Shown: piece by piece, positions 33,854 to 42,208 of the stretch
Position numbering within the stretch: the first letter of the stretch is position 1
Layout: each line of letters starts with the position of its first letter
Source: Hypericibacter sp963696655
Lineage (GTDB): Bacteria > Pseudomonadota > Alphaproteobacteria > Dongiales > Dongiaceae
Direction: 5' to 3'
DNA length: 64,000 nt
Assembly: GCA_963696655.1 (NCBI GenBank)
Contig: CAVOLB010000078.1
Location: 15,019 to 79,018 of the forward strand
Translations under genes and position numbers: made by a program
The notes under the pieces: generated by a model
What the model saw: the letters and a program-made list of their open reading frames with translations, nothing else
Told to the model about the DNA's origin: nothing
Databases searched by the model: none

Positions 33854-35959
33854 TCAGGCGGCGCTCTTGCTGCCGCCGGGGCGCTTCTCGATGTCCTTGA
33901 GGAAGGAGGACAGATCCTCCAGCCCTTCGGGATTCGCAGCCTCGCCCACCGAGCCGGGATTCTCGGGCGTGAAGGCCGCCATGGTCGCGCCGGTCTGGCG
34001 CGCAATCGCCGCCAGCAGATCGGGCGTGCTGATCGGCTTGGAGACATAGTCGTTCATCCCGGCGCCGAGATAGGTCTCCCGGTCGCCGGAAAGCGCATTG
34101 GCGGTCAGCGCGATGATCGGCACGCGACCGGCGGCCCCGGGCAGGGCGCGGATCAGCCGCGTCGCCTCGATGCCGTCCATCTCCGGCATATGGCCGTCCA
34201 TCAGGATGAAGTCGAACTGGCCGATGCCGGCGGCATCGACCGCCTCGCGGCCATTGGCGACGAAGCTCGCCTTGATGCCGGCCGCCTTCAGGATGCCCTC
34301 GATCACCATCTGGTTGACGCGGTTGTCCTCGGCGACCAGGGCCCTGAGCCCCGCGCGCAACCCGGCGGCGGGCCCCGCCTCGATCAGCTCGGCGCGATCG
34401 AAGCTGCCATCGTCGCGGCGCAAGGGGATCTCGAACCAGAAGCGACTGCCCCGGCCCGGCTCGCTGTCGACGCCGATGCTGCCATTCATCAGGTCCACGA
34501 GCTGCTTGCAGATGGCGAGCCCCAGGCCCGTGCCGCCATATTTGCGCGTGGTGGAGCTGTCGGCCTGGCTGAAACGGATGAAGAGATTGGCCTGCGCGGC
34601 CTTGGGGATGCCGATCCCCGAATCCTCGACCTCGACATGGATGACGACCCGATCGCTCTCCTCCCGGGTCCGGGCGCGCAGGATCACCTGGCCCTTCTCG
34701 GTGAACTTGATCGCGTTGCCGACGAGATTGATCAGGATCTGGCGCAACCGCATCGGATCGCCCACCAGCCGTTCCGGCAGGTCGTCGAGCCCCTCCAGTC
34801 CGAGATGGAGCTGCCGCCCGGCGGCGCGATGGGTCATGAGGATGCTGACCGACTGCAGCAGATCGGGCAGCGAGAAGGCGACCGCTTCCAGATCGAGCTT
34901 GCGGGCCTCCATCTTGGAGAAGTCCAGAATGTCGTTGATGATCGCCATCAGCGATTTGGCCGACACCGTGATGACGTCGACATAGCCCGCCTGCTCCCGG
35001 TCGAGGTCGGTGCGCTTCAGCAGCGACACCATGCCGATCACGCCGTTCATCGGGGTGCGGATCTCGTGGCTCATCATCGCGAGGAACTGCGATTTGGCCT
35101 GGCTGCTGGCGGCCGCCTCCTCGAGGGCGTGCGTCAGGCGTTCGGTCGTGGACTGGAGATGCTTCTGGGTGGCTTCGAGCTCGGCCACCGTGGCGCGCAG
35201 CCGGGTCGCCTCGCGCTCGGACGCGCGGGCAATCCGGCGATCGGCGAGGGCGCCCGCCATGGCCGCCACCAGGATGATCAGCGTGATGCCGACGATGCCG
35301 GCGGCGAGCCATTCGGGACGAATTTCCTGGGCGCGCATCAGCCTCGCCGGATCGGGAACGATGCCAACCGCGGCCATCGCCGTGAAATGGAGGCCGCAAA
35401 TGGCGCCGACCAGCAGCAGCGTTCCCGCCATCCGGCGACCGCGACGCTGCGGCCCGAAGGCCAGGACAAAGCCGGGCGCACCGAGAAGCAAGCCGATGAA
35501 CTGCGCCGCGACGACATAGCTGACGCTGTAGGCAAGGCTGCCCGGTACCTCCATCGCCGCCATGCCGGTGAAATGCATGGCGAAGACACCGATGCCGAAG
35601 ATCGAGCCGCCGGCCAGGCGATGCATGACCGAAGGCTTGCTCGGCCATAGCGCGACGGCAAAGCCGATGCCGGTCAGACCGATCGCGACCGCGACCGAAT
35701 CCACGGTGAGAAGAACGTCATAGACGACAGGGAAGTTCGGCTTGAAGGCGAGCATCGCGACGAAATGGGTGGCCCAGATGCCGCTGCCCGTGACGAGGGC
35801 GGTCCCGAGCAGCCAGCCGATGCGCGCGCCCAGATGGGTGCGCTCGGCGCGCGCAGCCATGTTCACCGCCACGAAACAGGCGGTCGCGCACAGGATGGCG
35901 GCCAGAACCACCATGCGCCAGTCATGGTCCTGCGCCAGGCACTGATAGACCCGGAACAT
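33854..35959 (-). CDS. MHYT-domain hybrid sensor histidine kinase / response regulator
   Basis: A 701-residue membrane protein. The N-terminal MHYT sensor has three repeats of the His/Met motif: ATHFVAM near 63, AMHFTGM at 127-133 and LHFTAM near 190, thought to bind copper or a gas ligand. A coiled-coil (about 240-290) leads to HisKA with SHEIRTP (His298), HATPase with N-box LVGNAIKF, G boxes DSGIGIP and GGTGLGLAI, then a C-terminal receiver with phospho-acceptor D588, T619 and K641. No output domain is seen, so it needs a partner. It is transcribed away from the CoA-ligase gene; its target is not clear from context. Confidence 0.93.
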   Translation of the reverse strand: MFRVYQCLAQDHDWRMVVLAAILCATACFVAVNMAARAERTHLGARIGWLLGTALVTGSGIWATHFVAMLAFKPNFPVVYDVLLTVDSVAVAIGLTGIGFAVALWPSKPSVMHRLAGGSIFGIGVFAMHFTGMAAMEVPGSLAYSVSYVVAAQFIGLLLGAPGFVLAFGPQRRGRRMAGTLLLVGAICGLHFTAMAAVGIVPDPARLMRAQEIRPEWLAAGIVGITLIILVAAMAGALADRRIARASEREATRLRATVAELEATQKHLQSTTERLTHALEEAAASSQAKSQFLAMMSHEIRTPMNGVIGMVSLLKRTDLDREQAGYVDVITVSAKSLMAIINDILDFSKMEARKLDLEAVAFSLPDLLQSVSILMTHRAAGRQLHLGLEGLDDLPERLVGDPMRLRQILINLVGNAIKFTEKGQVILRARTREESDRVVIHVEVEDSGIGIPKAAQANLFIRFSQADSSTTRKYGGTGLGLAICKQLVDLMNGSIGVDSEPGRGSRFWFEIPLRRDDGSFDRAELIEAGPAAGLRAGLRALVAEDNRVNQMVIEGILKAAGIKASFVANGREAVDAAGIGQFDFILMDGHMPEMDGIEATRLIRALPGAAGRVPIIALTANALSGDRETYLGAGMNDYVSKPISTPDLLAAIARQTGATMAAFTPENPGSVGEAANPEGLEDLSSFLKDIEKRPGGSKSAA

Positions 35960-36180
35960 GGGCCCGAGTTTGGCGAAACGCGATTAAACGGCCCTTAAAC
36001 GCTCGGCCAATCACCGCTTCAGGCGATCCGTGGATTTACGGAAGCCGGTCGATGAGGTGCGGGATCGATGTCGCGGCCGCGATAGAGAGCTTGCAGGCAA
36101 TGTTATGGTGAACGAAACCTTACCCGCAGAATTTTCCTGAAGAATCAAACTGCCACGGGCATGTCGGCATCGGGACCCGA

Positions 36181-36897
36181 TTATCGCCGCTTGTCGCGGC
36201 GCGCCTGCAAGGCCCCACGAGCCGAGGGCTTTCGCCTGGCCGGCTTCTCCTCGCCCGGAAACTTTATGCCTTTGCTGAAGCAGATCGAGAGCATCCGGGC
36301 CTTCCCCTTGCCGCGGTTGAGGAAGGCGTGGGGCATCTTGCTGTCGATATAGGCGCTGTCGCCGGCCTTCAGGGGCATGGGCGCATAGAGCTCGGTATGG
36401 AGTTCGACCTGCCCCTGCAGCACATAGATGAATTCCTCGCCCTCATGCGAGCTCCAGCGCGTGATGTCGGCCAGCTCGCGCGCCTTCACCTCCATCTGGA
36501 GCGGGATCATGTGCTTCTGGCGCAGCTCGGCCGAATGGACCTGGTACTCATACATGTCGGTCGAGAAGAAGACGCCGCTGCCGTCGCGCGTCGTGGTCAG
36601 ACGTCCGGCCGGCGGGCGCGGCGGGGCGCCGTTGAGCATCGCCTCGAAACCCAGCCCGAAGCCCCGCGCGATCTTGAGCAGGGTATCGAACGAGGCCGCG
36701 ACCTGCGCGTTCTCGACCTTGGACAAGGCCGAGATCGAGACTCCGGCGCGCTTGCCCAGCGCCTGCAGGGTCCAGCGCCGTTGCTTGCGCAAGCTCTTGA
36801 TGCGCTCGCCGATCTGCGCGGGCGTCAGATCCATGGGTCTCGGGTCCGGTTCCAGGGGCGGGACCCCATCCGACGGCAGGGCCGGCGATTCTGTCAA
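36181..36897 (-). CDS. XRE-family transcriptional regulator with C-terminal cupin
   Basis: A 238-residue regulator. An N-terminal XRE helix-turn-helix (IGERIKSLRKQRRWTLQALGKRAGVSISALSKVENAQV) is followed by a cupin domain near residues 140-210 (SSHEGEEFIYVLQGQVELHTEL, then DSAYIDSKMPHAFLNRG), which in this family senses a small ligand. It is divergently transcribed from the PLP enzyme gene with only a 52-bp gap, the classical layout for a regulator of the adjacent gene. The palindrome at 36908-36923 is the likely binding site. Confidence 0.9.
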   Translation of the reverse strand: MTESPALPSDGVPPLEPDPRPMDLTPAQIGERIKSLRKQRRWTLQALGKRAGVSISALSKVENAQVAASFDTLLKIARGFGLGFEAMLNGAPPRPPAGRLTTTRDGSGVFFSTDMYEYQVHSAELRQKHMIPLQMEVKARELADITRWSSHEGEEFIYVLQGQVELHTELYAPMPLKAGDSAYIDSKMPHAFLNRGKGKARMLSICFSKGIKFPGEEKPARRKPSARGALQARRDKRR

Positions 36898-36907
36898 CGG
36901 AGAATAT

Positions 36908-36923
36908 TTTTCCTATGGGAAAA
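36908..36923. promoter_or_regulatory. Palindromic operator candidate between XRE-cupin and PLP-enzyme genes
   Basis: TTTTCC at 36908-36913 and GGAAAA at 36918-36923 form a perfect inverted repeat with a 4-bp spacer, inside the 52-bp divergent gap. A TATAAA box at 36938-36943 lies 6 bp before the ATG at 36950, so a transcript for the plus-strand gene could be leaderless or nearly so. Binding by the neighbouring XRE-cupin protein is inferred from position. Confidence 0.45.
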
Positions 36924-36949
36924 TCGGCCGGCCGGACTATAAACGGGTC

Positions 36950-38119
36950 ATGACAGCCGCTCCCAACAGCACCCACGGCCCCTCGGCGCAGCGCGAAACC
37001 GCGCTCGCCGGGCTGGAAACACCGGCGGTCGTGATCGACCGCGCGATCCTCTCGGCCAATATCGCCCTGGGGGCGGCGATCGCCCGCCAGCACAAGGTGG
37101 CGTTGCGCCCGCATATCAAGACGCACAAGTCGCCGGCCATCGCCAAGCTGCAGATGGCGGCCGGCGCCGCCGGCGTCACCGCTTCCAAGACCGACGAGGC
37201 CCTCGTCTTCATCGAGGCCGGCATCGCCTCGGTCACGGTCGCCTACCCGCTGGTCGATCGCGCCAAGATCGGCCGCTTGATCCGCGCCGCGAAGATCAAG
37301 GGGACCGATCTTCGGATCGTCGCCGACAGCGCCGATGGCATCGCGGCCCTGTCCGACGAGGCCCGGGTGCAGTCGCACCGGCTGCCGGTCTTCCTCAAGG
37401 TGGATGTCGGACTGCATCGCTGCGGCGTCGACCCGGCCCTCCCGGCCTCGCGCGATCTCGCCTTGTCGGTGGGCCGCGCGGCGGGGCTTCGGTTTGCCGG
37501 CCTCCTTTCCCACGCCGGCCATGCCTATGGCGCGGGTACGCCCGAGGGCGTGCGCCAGGTGGCGCGTCAGGAGCGCGAGCTGATGGTCGGTTTCGCCGGG
37601 AGCCTGCGCCAGGCCGGGCTCGACGTGCCGGCGGTCTCGGTCGGCAGCACGCCCACCGTGCTCCTCAATGACGGGTTCGAGGGGCTGAGCGAGGCGCGGC
37701 CCGGCAATTACGTGTTCATGGACATGACCCAGGTCGGGCTCGGCGTGGCGCGTCCCGCGCAGATTGCCTTGAGCGTGATCGTCACGGTCGTCAGCCGCAA
37801 CGACCGCTACGCGATCGTCGATGCGGGCTCGAAGGTGATGAGCTCGGACCGAGGGCCTCACGGTTCCGACAGCGTGCGCGGCTTTGGCGCCGTCTTCACG
37901 CTGGATCGGCCCGATGCGCCGGCGATGACGCTGGCGCGGCTTTCCGAGGAGCACGGTTTCGTCGAGCATGAGGGCCGCGATCTCAAGATCGGGTCCCGTC
38001 TGCGGATCGTCCCGAACCATTCCTGCCCGGTCGCCAACCTGACCGACCGCTTTGTCGTGATCGACGAAGCCGGCGGCATCGAATACTGGCCGGTCGAGGG
38101 TCGCGGCTGCGTGCGCTGA
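36950..38119 (+). CDS. PLP-dependent D-threonine aldolase / D-serine dehydratase-like enzyme
   Basis: A 389-residue alanine-racemase-N-type fold III PLP enzyme. The PLP lysine is in RPHIKTHKS near residue 50. The C-terminal domain has the metal-binding region HSCPVANL and EEHGFVEHEG, which points to D-threonine aldolase or eukaryote-type D-serine dehydratase rather than alanine racemase. Start ATG 36950 is chosen since the upstream extension overlaps the divergent regulator. It would cleave D-3-hydroxy-amino acids to glycine and aldehyde, or deaminate D-serine. Regulation by the divergent XRE-cupin protein is likely. Confidence 0.87.
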   Translation: MTAAPNSTHGPSAQRETALAGLETPAVVIDRAILSANIALGAAIARQHKVALRPHIKTHKSPAIAKLQMAAGAAGVTASKTDEALVFIEAGIASVTVAYPLVDRAKIGRLIRAAKIKGTDLRIVADSADGIAALSDEARVQSHRLPVFLKVDVGLHRCGVDPALPASRDLALSVGRAAGLRFAGLLSHAGHAYGAGTPEGVRQVARQERELMVGFAGSLRQAGLDVPAVSVGSTPTVLLNDGFEGLSEARPGNYVFMDMTQVGLGVARPAQIALSVIVTVVSRNDRYAIVDAGSKVMSSDRGPHGSDSVRGFGAVFTLDRPDAPAMTLARLSEEHGFVEHEGRDLKIGSRLRIVPNHSCPVANLTDRFVVIDEAGGIEYWPVEGRGCVR

Positions 38120-38175
38120 CGCGACAGGTGGCGCGCATCGTCGACGCCTCCGGTCCGGCCGATCCTGGCGAATAT

Positions 38176-38193
38176 CTAGACACTCCTGTATAG
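38176..38193. promoter_or_regulatory. Imperfect palindrome upstream of TetR-type regulator
   Basis: CTAGACA at 38176-38182 and TGTATAG at 38187-38193 are reverse complements at 6 of 7 positions, with a 4-bp spacer. It lies about 85 bp before the regulator start, in the position of an autoregulatory operator. Small imperfect palindromes occur by chance, so this is weak evidence. Confidence 0.3.
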
Positions 38194-38278
38194 CGATGCG
38201 AGGATCGCCCGCGGATCCGGGGGAGGCCCGGACGCCGCTTTCCACGAGACCCGTCGAGCGGTGGGAGGAGCGCACCGG

Positions 38279-38917
38279 ATGAAGCCTGCGCGATCAGCCG
38301 CAACCAGCCATTATCCCCAGACCAAGGCGAGCCGCGAGGATTGGATCCGGGCGGCACTCCAGAGCCTGATCGCCGACGGTGTGGAGCAGGTCAAGATCCT
38401 GTCGCTGGCCAGGAAGCTTTCGGTGTCGCGCTCGAGTTTCTATTGGTACTTCAAGCGCCGGGAAGATCTGCTGAGCGAGCTGCTGCGACATTGGCAGGAG
38501 AAGAACACGCGATCGATCATCGAACGGGCGCTTAGGCCTTCGCAATCGATCGATCAGGGCATCCTGCATATTTTCGAATGCTGGGCCAATGACAGGCTGT
38601 TCGACCCGCAGCTCGATTCCGCGATCCGCGACTGGGCCCGCCGCTCGAAGGCGGTCCGCAAAATCGTTCAGAGGGCCGATAAGAAGCGGGTCGAGGCCGT
38701 GACGCGGCTCTTTCTTCGGCACGGCTACGAGGGCTCCGAAGCCTTCATTCGCGCCCGGGTCCTCTATTTCACCCAGATCGGCTACTACGCGCTGGGCCTC
38801 AAGGAGTCGCTGCGGCGGCGACACTCCTATCTTGCGGCCTACCTGAAGAGCTTTACCGGGCGCGAACCGAACCGGCAGAACATCGATGCCTTCCTGCGAA
38901 CCGCGGGGGCGGGTTAG
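38279..38917 (+). CDS. TetR/AcrR-family transcriptional regulator
   Basis: A 212-residue regulator with the N-terminal TetR helix-turn-helix: EDWIRAALQSLIADGVEQVKILSLARKLSVSRSSFYWYFKRREDLL. The C-terminal ligand domain is helical with no recognisable family. ATG 38279 is preceded by GGGAGGAG at 38263-38270, which decides the start against an in-frame GTG at 38261. It converges with the Leu/Glu-dehydrogenase gene at the end of the 2-oxoacid operon, but control of that operon is only a possibility. Confidence 0.88.
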   Translation: MKPARSAATSHYPQTKASREDWIRAALQSLIADGVEQVKILSLARKLSVSRSSFYWYFKRREDLLSELLRHWQEKNTRSIIERALRPSQSIDQGILHIFECWANDRLFDPQLDSAIRDWARRSKAVRKIVQRADKKRVEAVTRLFLRHGYEGSEAFIRARVLYFTQIGYYALGLKESLRRRHSYLAAYLKSFTGREPNRQNIDAFLRTAGAG

Positions 38918-38969
38918 CCGATTGCGGGCGGTTGACGGTCTGCGCCGACCATGATTCCGGTCAGCAAGT

Positions 38970-38986
38970 CCGCATCGAGGATGCGG
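38970..38986 (-). terminator. Candidate hairpin terminator after the dehydrogenase gene
   Basis: CCGCATC at 38970-38976 and GATGCGG at 38980-38986 form a 7-bp perfect stem with a 3-base loop, just after the stop codon (38988) of the minus-strand operon and between convergent genes. No T-run follows, so it would act weakly or with Rho. Confidence 0.35.
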
Positions 38987-38987
38987 C

Positions 38988-40094
38988 TCAGCCCCAGCGC
39001 CGACAGCTCATCGCCGTCCTGACCCGGCGCTCCGCCATCGCGACCGCCGCCTGACGAGGAAGGATCGCGCCTTGCTTCGCCGCGAGAAGCACTTCCGCGG
39101 TGTTTGCGCGGATCTTTTCTTCGATGCTGCGAAAGGCGTCGGCGGCCGTGCCGCCGCGAATCTCGACGGCGGCGCAGATCACGCCGCCGGCATTGGCGAT
39201 GAAATCCGGAACATTCATGACGCCGCGCCGATGGAGGCTGGCCTCGGCTTCGGCGGTCATCGGGATGTTGGCGCCTTGCAGCACCAGGCGGGCCTTCAAC
39301 CGGTCGACATTCTCCTTGCGGACGACATCCGGCCGCGCCGCCGGAACCCAGATATCGCACTCGGCATCGATCACAGCGTCGGGGCCGGCTTTCCTGCCGC
39401 CGGGATAGTCGCGCAGCGACCCGCCCTCCTGCTTCCATGCCACGAGCCGGGCCACGTCGATGCCTTCCTGATCGATCACCGTGCCCTGGCTGTCGGAGGC
39501 CGCCACCAGGAGCGCGCCCTTTTCGGCCAGGAAGCGCGCGGCATGCTTGCCGACCGCGCCGAAACCTTGAATCGCCAGCCGCGCGCCCTTCAACGTCACA
39601 TAGCCTTGGGCCTCGACCACGGTCGCGGCGACCATGATTCCGTAGCCGGTCGCTCCAACCTCGTCGAGCGGAATGCCGCCAAGTTCGCGCGGCAATCCGG
39701 CGGCGCGATTGATCTCGTCCTTGACCCACGCCATGCAGCGCTCGTCCGTGCCCATATCCGGGCCCGGGACATAATCGGCCAGATCGCGGATCGCGCCGGC
39801 GAAGGCGCGAATCAGCCTCTCCTTGCCCGCCGCCGCCATCTTCGGATCGCCGACGATGACCGATTTGCCGCCGCCATGCGGCAATCCGGCCGCCGCGTTC
39901 TTCATCGTCATGGCCCGCGCCAGGCGGAAGCATTCTTCCAGCCCGACATCGGGCGCCATGCGCACGCCGCCGACCGCGGGACCGCAGGCGGTGTTGTCGA
40001 TGACCACGATCGCGCGCAACGACGCCGACGGCTCATGGATATGCACGACCTTCCTCGGACCGAGCGAATCGGCGAGGGCGAAGACGTCAGACAT
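38988..40094 (-). CDS. Leu/Glu/Phe/Val-type amino acid dehydrogenase
   Basis: A 368-residue NAD(P)-dependent amino acid dehydrogenase. Substrate-binding and catalytic elements are MTMKNAAAGLPHGGGKSVI (catalytic Lys in GGGKSV) and YVPGPDMGTDERCM. The Rossmann domain has IQGFGAVGKHAARFL. Its length and the sequence from residue 20 to 60 are close to leucine dehydrogenases rather than the hexameric glutamate enzymes of about 450 residues. It is the last gene of the operon with the 2-oxoacid dehydrogenase genes, so it should deaminate branched-chain or similar amino acids to 2-oxoacids for the E1/E2 complex. Confidence 0.88.
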   Translation of the reverse strand: MSDVFALADSLGPRKVVHIHEPSASLRAIVVIDNTACGPAVGGVRMAPDVGLEECFRLARAMTMKNAAAGLPHGGGKSVIVGDPKMAAAGKERLIRAFAGAIRDLADYVPGPDMGTDERCMAWVKDEINRAAGLPRELGGIPLDEVGATGYGIMVAATVVEAQGYVTLKGARLAIQGFGAVGKHAARFLAEKGALLVAASDSQGTVIDQEGIDVARLVAWKQEGGSLRDYPGGRKAGPDAVIDAECDIWVPAARPDVVRKENVDRLKARLVLQGANIPMTAEAEASLHRRGVMNVPDFIANAGGVICAAVEIRGGTAADAFRSIEEKIRANTAEVLLAAKQGAILPRQAAVAMAERRVRTAMSCRRWG

Positions 40095-40115
40095 CGTCCT
40101 GTCTCCGGCTGAGGA

Positions 40116-41231
40116 TCATTGGGGCTGCTCAAGCGCGCGGATCATCAAACCGAGGAAGCGCGCCGCTTCGCCGCCCGTGACCGCGCGATGATCGAAAGTC
40201 AGGGATAGAGGCATCACGCGCCGCGCCTTGGGGCCCTCGGGGCCCGGCAGGACGCGGGAAAGGAGGCGGCCAGCGCCGACGATCGCGACCTGCGGCGGCA
40301 GCACCACCAAGGCCGCATGGATCCCGCCGATGCCGCCGAAATTGGAAAGCGTGATCGTCGCTTCGCGGAAATCCGTCGGGGCCAGCGAACGGCTTTTGAC
40401 ACCGCCGATCAGTGCGGCCAGCTTCGTCCTGACCTCGGCCGGCGCGAGGGTACCCGCGTCGCGGATGACGGGCACGAACAGGCCGTCCGGGCTGTCGACG
40501 GCGATCCCGAGATTGACCGATTTATGCAGCCGTCGCGCCCTGGCCTTGCCGTCGTACCAGGCATTGAGGGCGGGCTCGCCGACACAGGCCGCGACCACGG
40601 CCTGCAGCAGCCGGATTGTCACCTCGGGCGCCTCGGGCCAGCGATCGACGATCGCCTCGTCGGTGACGGTCGCCGGCACCACCTCCGCATGGGCGCGCGC
40701 CATGTTGTCGGCCATCGTGCGTCGCACGCCACGCAACGGCTCATACCCGCCGCCCGCGGAAGGCATCGCTGCGACGGCCCGCTCCAGATCCGCTTTGGTG
40801 ACCGTGCCGCCGGGACCGGTCGGCACCGCGCGCGCCAGCTCGACGCCCAATTCGCGGGCCAAGGCCCGTACCGCCGGCGAGGCGGCGATCTTGGGGGTCT
40901 CGCCCGCCAGCGCCGGCCCAGCAGCCTCGGGTTTCGCCTTCGCCGTCTCCGCCTCGGGAATCTGCCCCACCAAGGTCTCGGACCGCGCCTGGCCGGCCTC
41001 ATCGAATTCGACCAAGGGCGCGCCGATGCGCCGGCGCTCGCCCGGCTTGCCGAAGATCTTCGCGATCCTCCCGGCACGGGGCGAGGGTATCTCCACCACC
41101 GCCTTGTCCGTCTCCACCGACACCAGCGGCTGGTCGGCCACCACATGCTCCCCCGGGGCCACATGCCAGGTGACGATCTCCGCTTCCTGGAGGCCCTCGC
41201 CCAGATCCGGCAGATTGAAGATCGGCATCAC
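40116..41231 (-). CDS. 2-oxoacid dehydrogenase E2 (dihydrolipoyl acyltransferase)
   Basis: A 371-residue E2 with one lipoyl domain (ETDKAVVEIPSP, lipoylated Lys near residue 43), a peripheral-subunit-binding domain (SPAVRALARELGVEL ... GTVTKADLERAV), and the C-terminal acyltransferase. The catalytic motif, normally HxxxDG, reads H348-RAV-T352-G, so the conserved Asp is Thr. The start overlaps the E1-beta stop by 4 bp (ATGA), so the genes are translationally coupled. It receives acyl groups from E1 and passes them to CoA; E3 is not in this window. Confidence 0.88.
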   Translation of the reverse strand: MMPIFNLPDLGEGLQEAEIVTWHVAPGEHVVADQPLVSVETDKAVVEIPSPRAGRIAKIFGKPGERRRIGAPLVEFDEAGQARSETLVGQIPEAETAKAKPEAAGPALAGETPKIAASPAVRALARELGVELARAVPTGPGGTVTKADLERAVAAMPSAGGGYEPLRGVRRTMADNMARAHAEVVPATVTDEAIVDRWPEAPEVTIRLLQAVVAACVGEPALNAWYDGKARARRLHKSVNLGIAVDSPDGLFVPVIRDAGTLAPAEVRTKLAALIGGVKSRSLAPTDFREATITLSNFGGIGGIHAALVVLPPQVAIVGAGRLLSRVLPGPEGPKARRVMPLSLTFDHRAVTGGEAARFLGLMIRALEQPQ

Positions 41232-42208
41232 CGGTACTCCAGCACGCGATGCGCGGCGGCCAGAATCCGCGGCGGGCCCGGGAGGTAATGATGCTCCAGG
41301 CGAGGCAGCGGCATCACCGTGTCATAGCCGGCGACGCGCTCGACCGGCGCCAGCAAGGAGGTCAATCCCTCGCTCGCCAGGCGGGCCGCGACCTCGGCGC
41401 CAAACCCTCCCGTCAGCGCCGCCTCCTGCAGGATGAGGCAGCGCCCGGTCCTGGCCACGGATTTCAGGATCGTGGCCATATCCAGCGGTTTCAGCGTGGC
41501 GAGATCGATCACCTCCGCCGCGACGCCTTCGGCCGCCAAGGCGTCCGAGCTCGCAAGCGCGTCTCGAACCATGCCGCCCCAGGCGACAATGGTGAGGTCC
41601 GAGCCTTCGCGGAGGATGAAGCTGCGATCGAGCGGCAGCGCCATCCCGTCATCCTCCACCTCCTCCTTCACGGCGCGATAGGCGCGGGTCGGCTCGAGAA
41701 ACACCACCGGGTCGGGATCACGGATGGCCGCGAGGAGCAGCCCATAAGCCTTGGCCGGCGAAGAGGGAATCACCACGCGCAATCCCGGAATGCCGGCGAA
41801 CATCGCTTCGACGCTTTCGGAGTGATGTTCCGGCGCATGGATGCCGCCGCCATTGGGAGATCGCAGGACCATCGGGCAAGTCAGGCGGCCGCGCGTGCGC
41901 GTGCGCAGCCGCGAGGCATGGTTCACCATCTGATCCAGCGCCGGGTAGATGAAGCCGCTGAACTGAATCTCCGCAACGGGCCGCATGCCCTGCGCCGCGA
42001 GCCCGACCGAAAGCCCGACGATCCCCAGTTCCGACAGCGGGGTGTCGAGGACGCGGGCTTCGCCGAAGCGGGCGAGCAGCCCGTCGGTCGCGCGGAACAC
42101 GCCGCCATCCCGGCCGACATCCTCGCCCAGCACCAGGACGCGCGCATCTTCCTGCATGGCACGCGCCAGCGCGGCATTGACGGCTTGAACCAGCGTGAGT
42201 TCAGCCAT
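41228..42208 (-). CDS. 2-oxoacid dehydrogenase E1 component, beta subunit
   Basis: A 326-residue transketolase-like pyrimidine-binding subunit. Landmarks are GEDVGRDGGVFRAT, DTPLSELGIVGLSVGLA (Glu that activates the thiamin cofactor), MVLRSPNGGG, HHSESVEAMF and IPSSPAKAYGLLLAAI. ATG 42208 is set by the 8-bp overlap with the E1-alpha stop; the longer upstream frame would run far into that gene. It forms an alpha2-beta2 heterotetramer with E1-alpha. Similar subunits serve pyruvate, branched-chain or acetoin dehydrogenases; the neighbouring Leu-type dehydrogenase favours branched-chain 2-oxoacids. Confidence 0.92.
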   Translation of the reverse strand: MAELTLVQAVNAALARAMQEDARVLVLGEDVGRDGGVFRATDGLLARFGEARVLDTPLSELGIVGLSVGLAAQGMRPVAEIQFSGFIYPALDQMVNHASRLRTRTRGRLTCPMVLRSPNGGGIHAPEHHSESVEAMFAGIPGLRVVIPSSPAKAYGLLLAAIRDPDPVVFLEPTRAYRAVKEEVEDDGMALPLDRSFILREGSDLTIVAWGGMVRDALASSDALAAEGVAAEVIDLATLKPLDMATILKSVARTGRCLILQEAALTGGFGAEVAARLASEGLTSLLAPVERVAGYDTVMPLPRLEHHYLPGPPRILAAAHRVLEYR

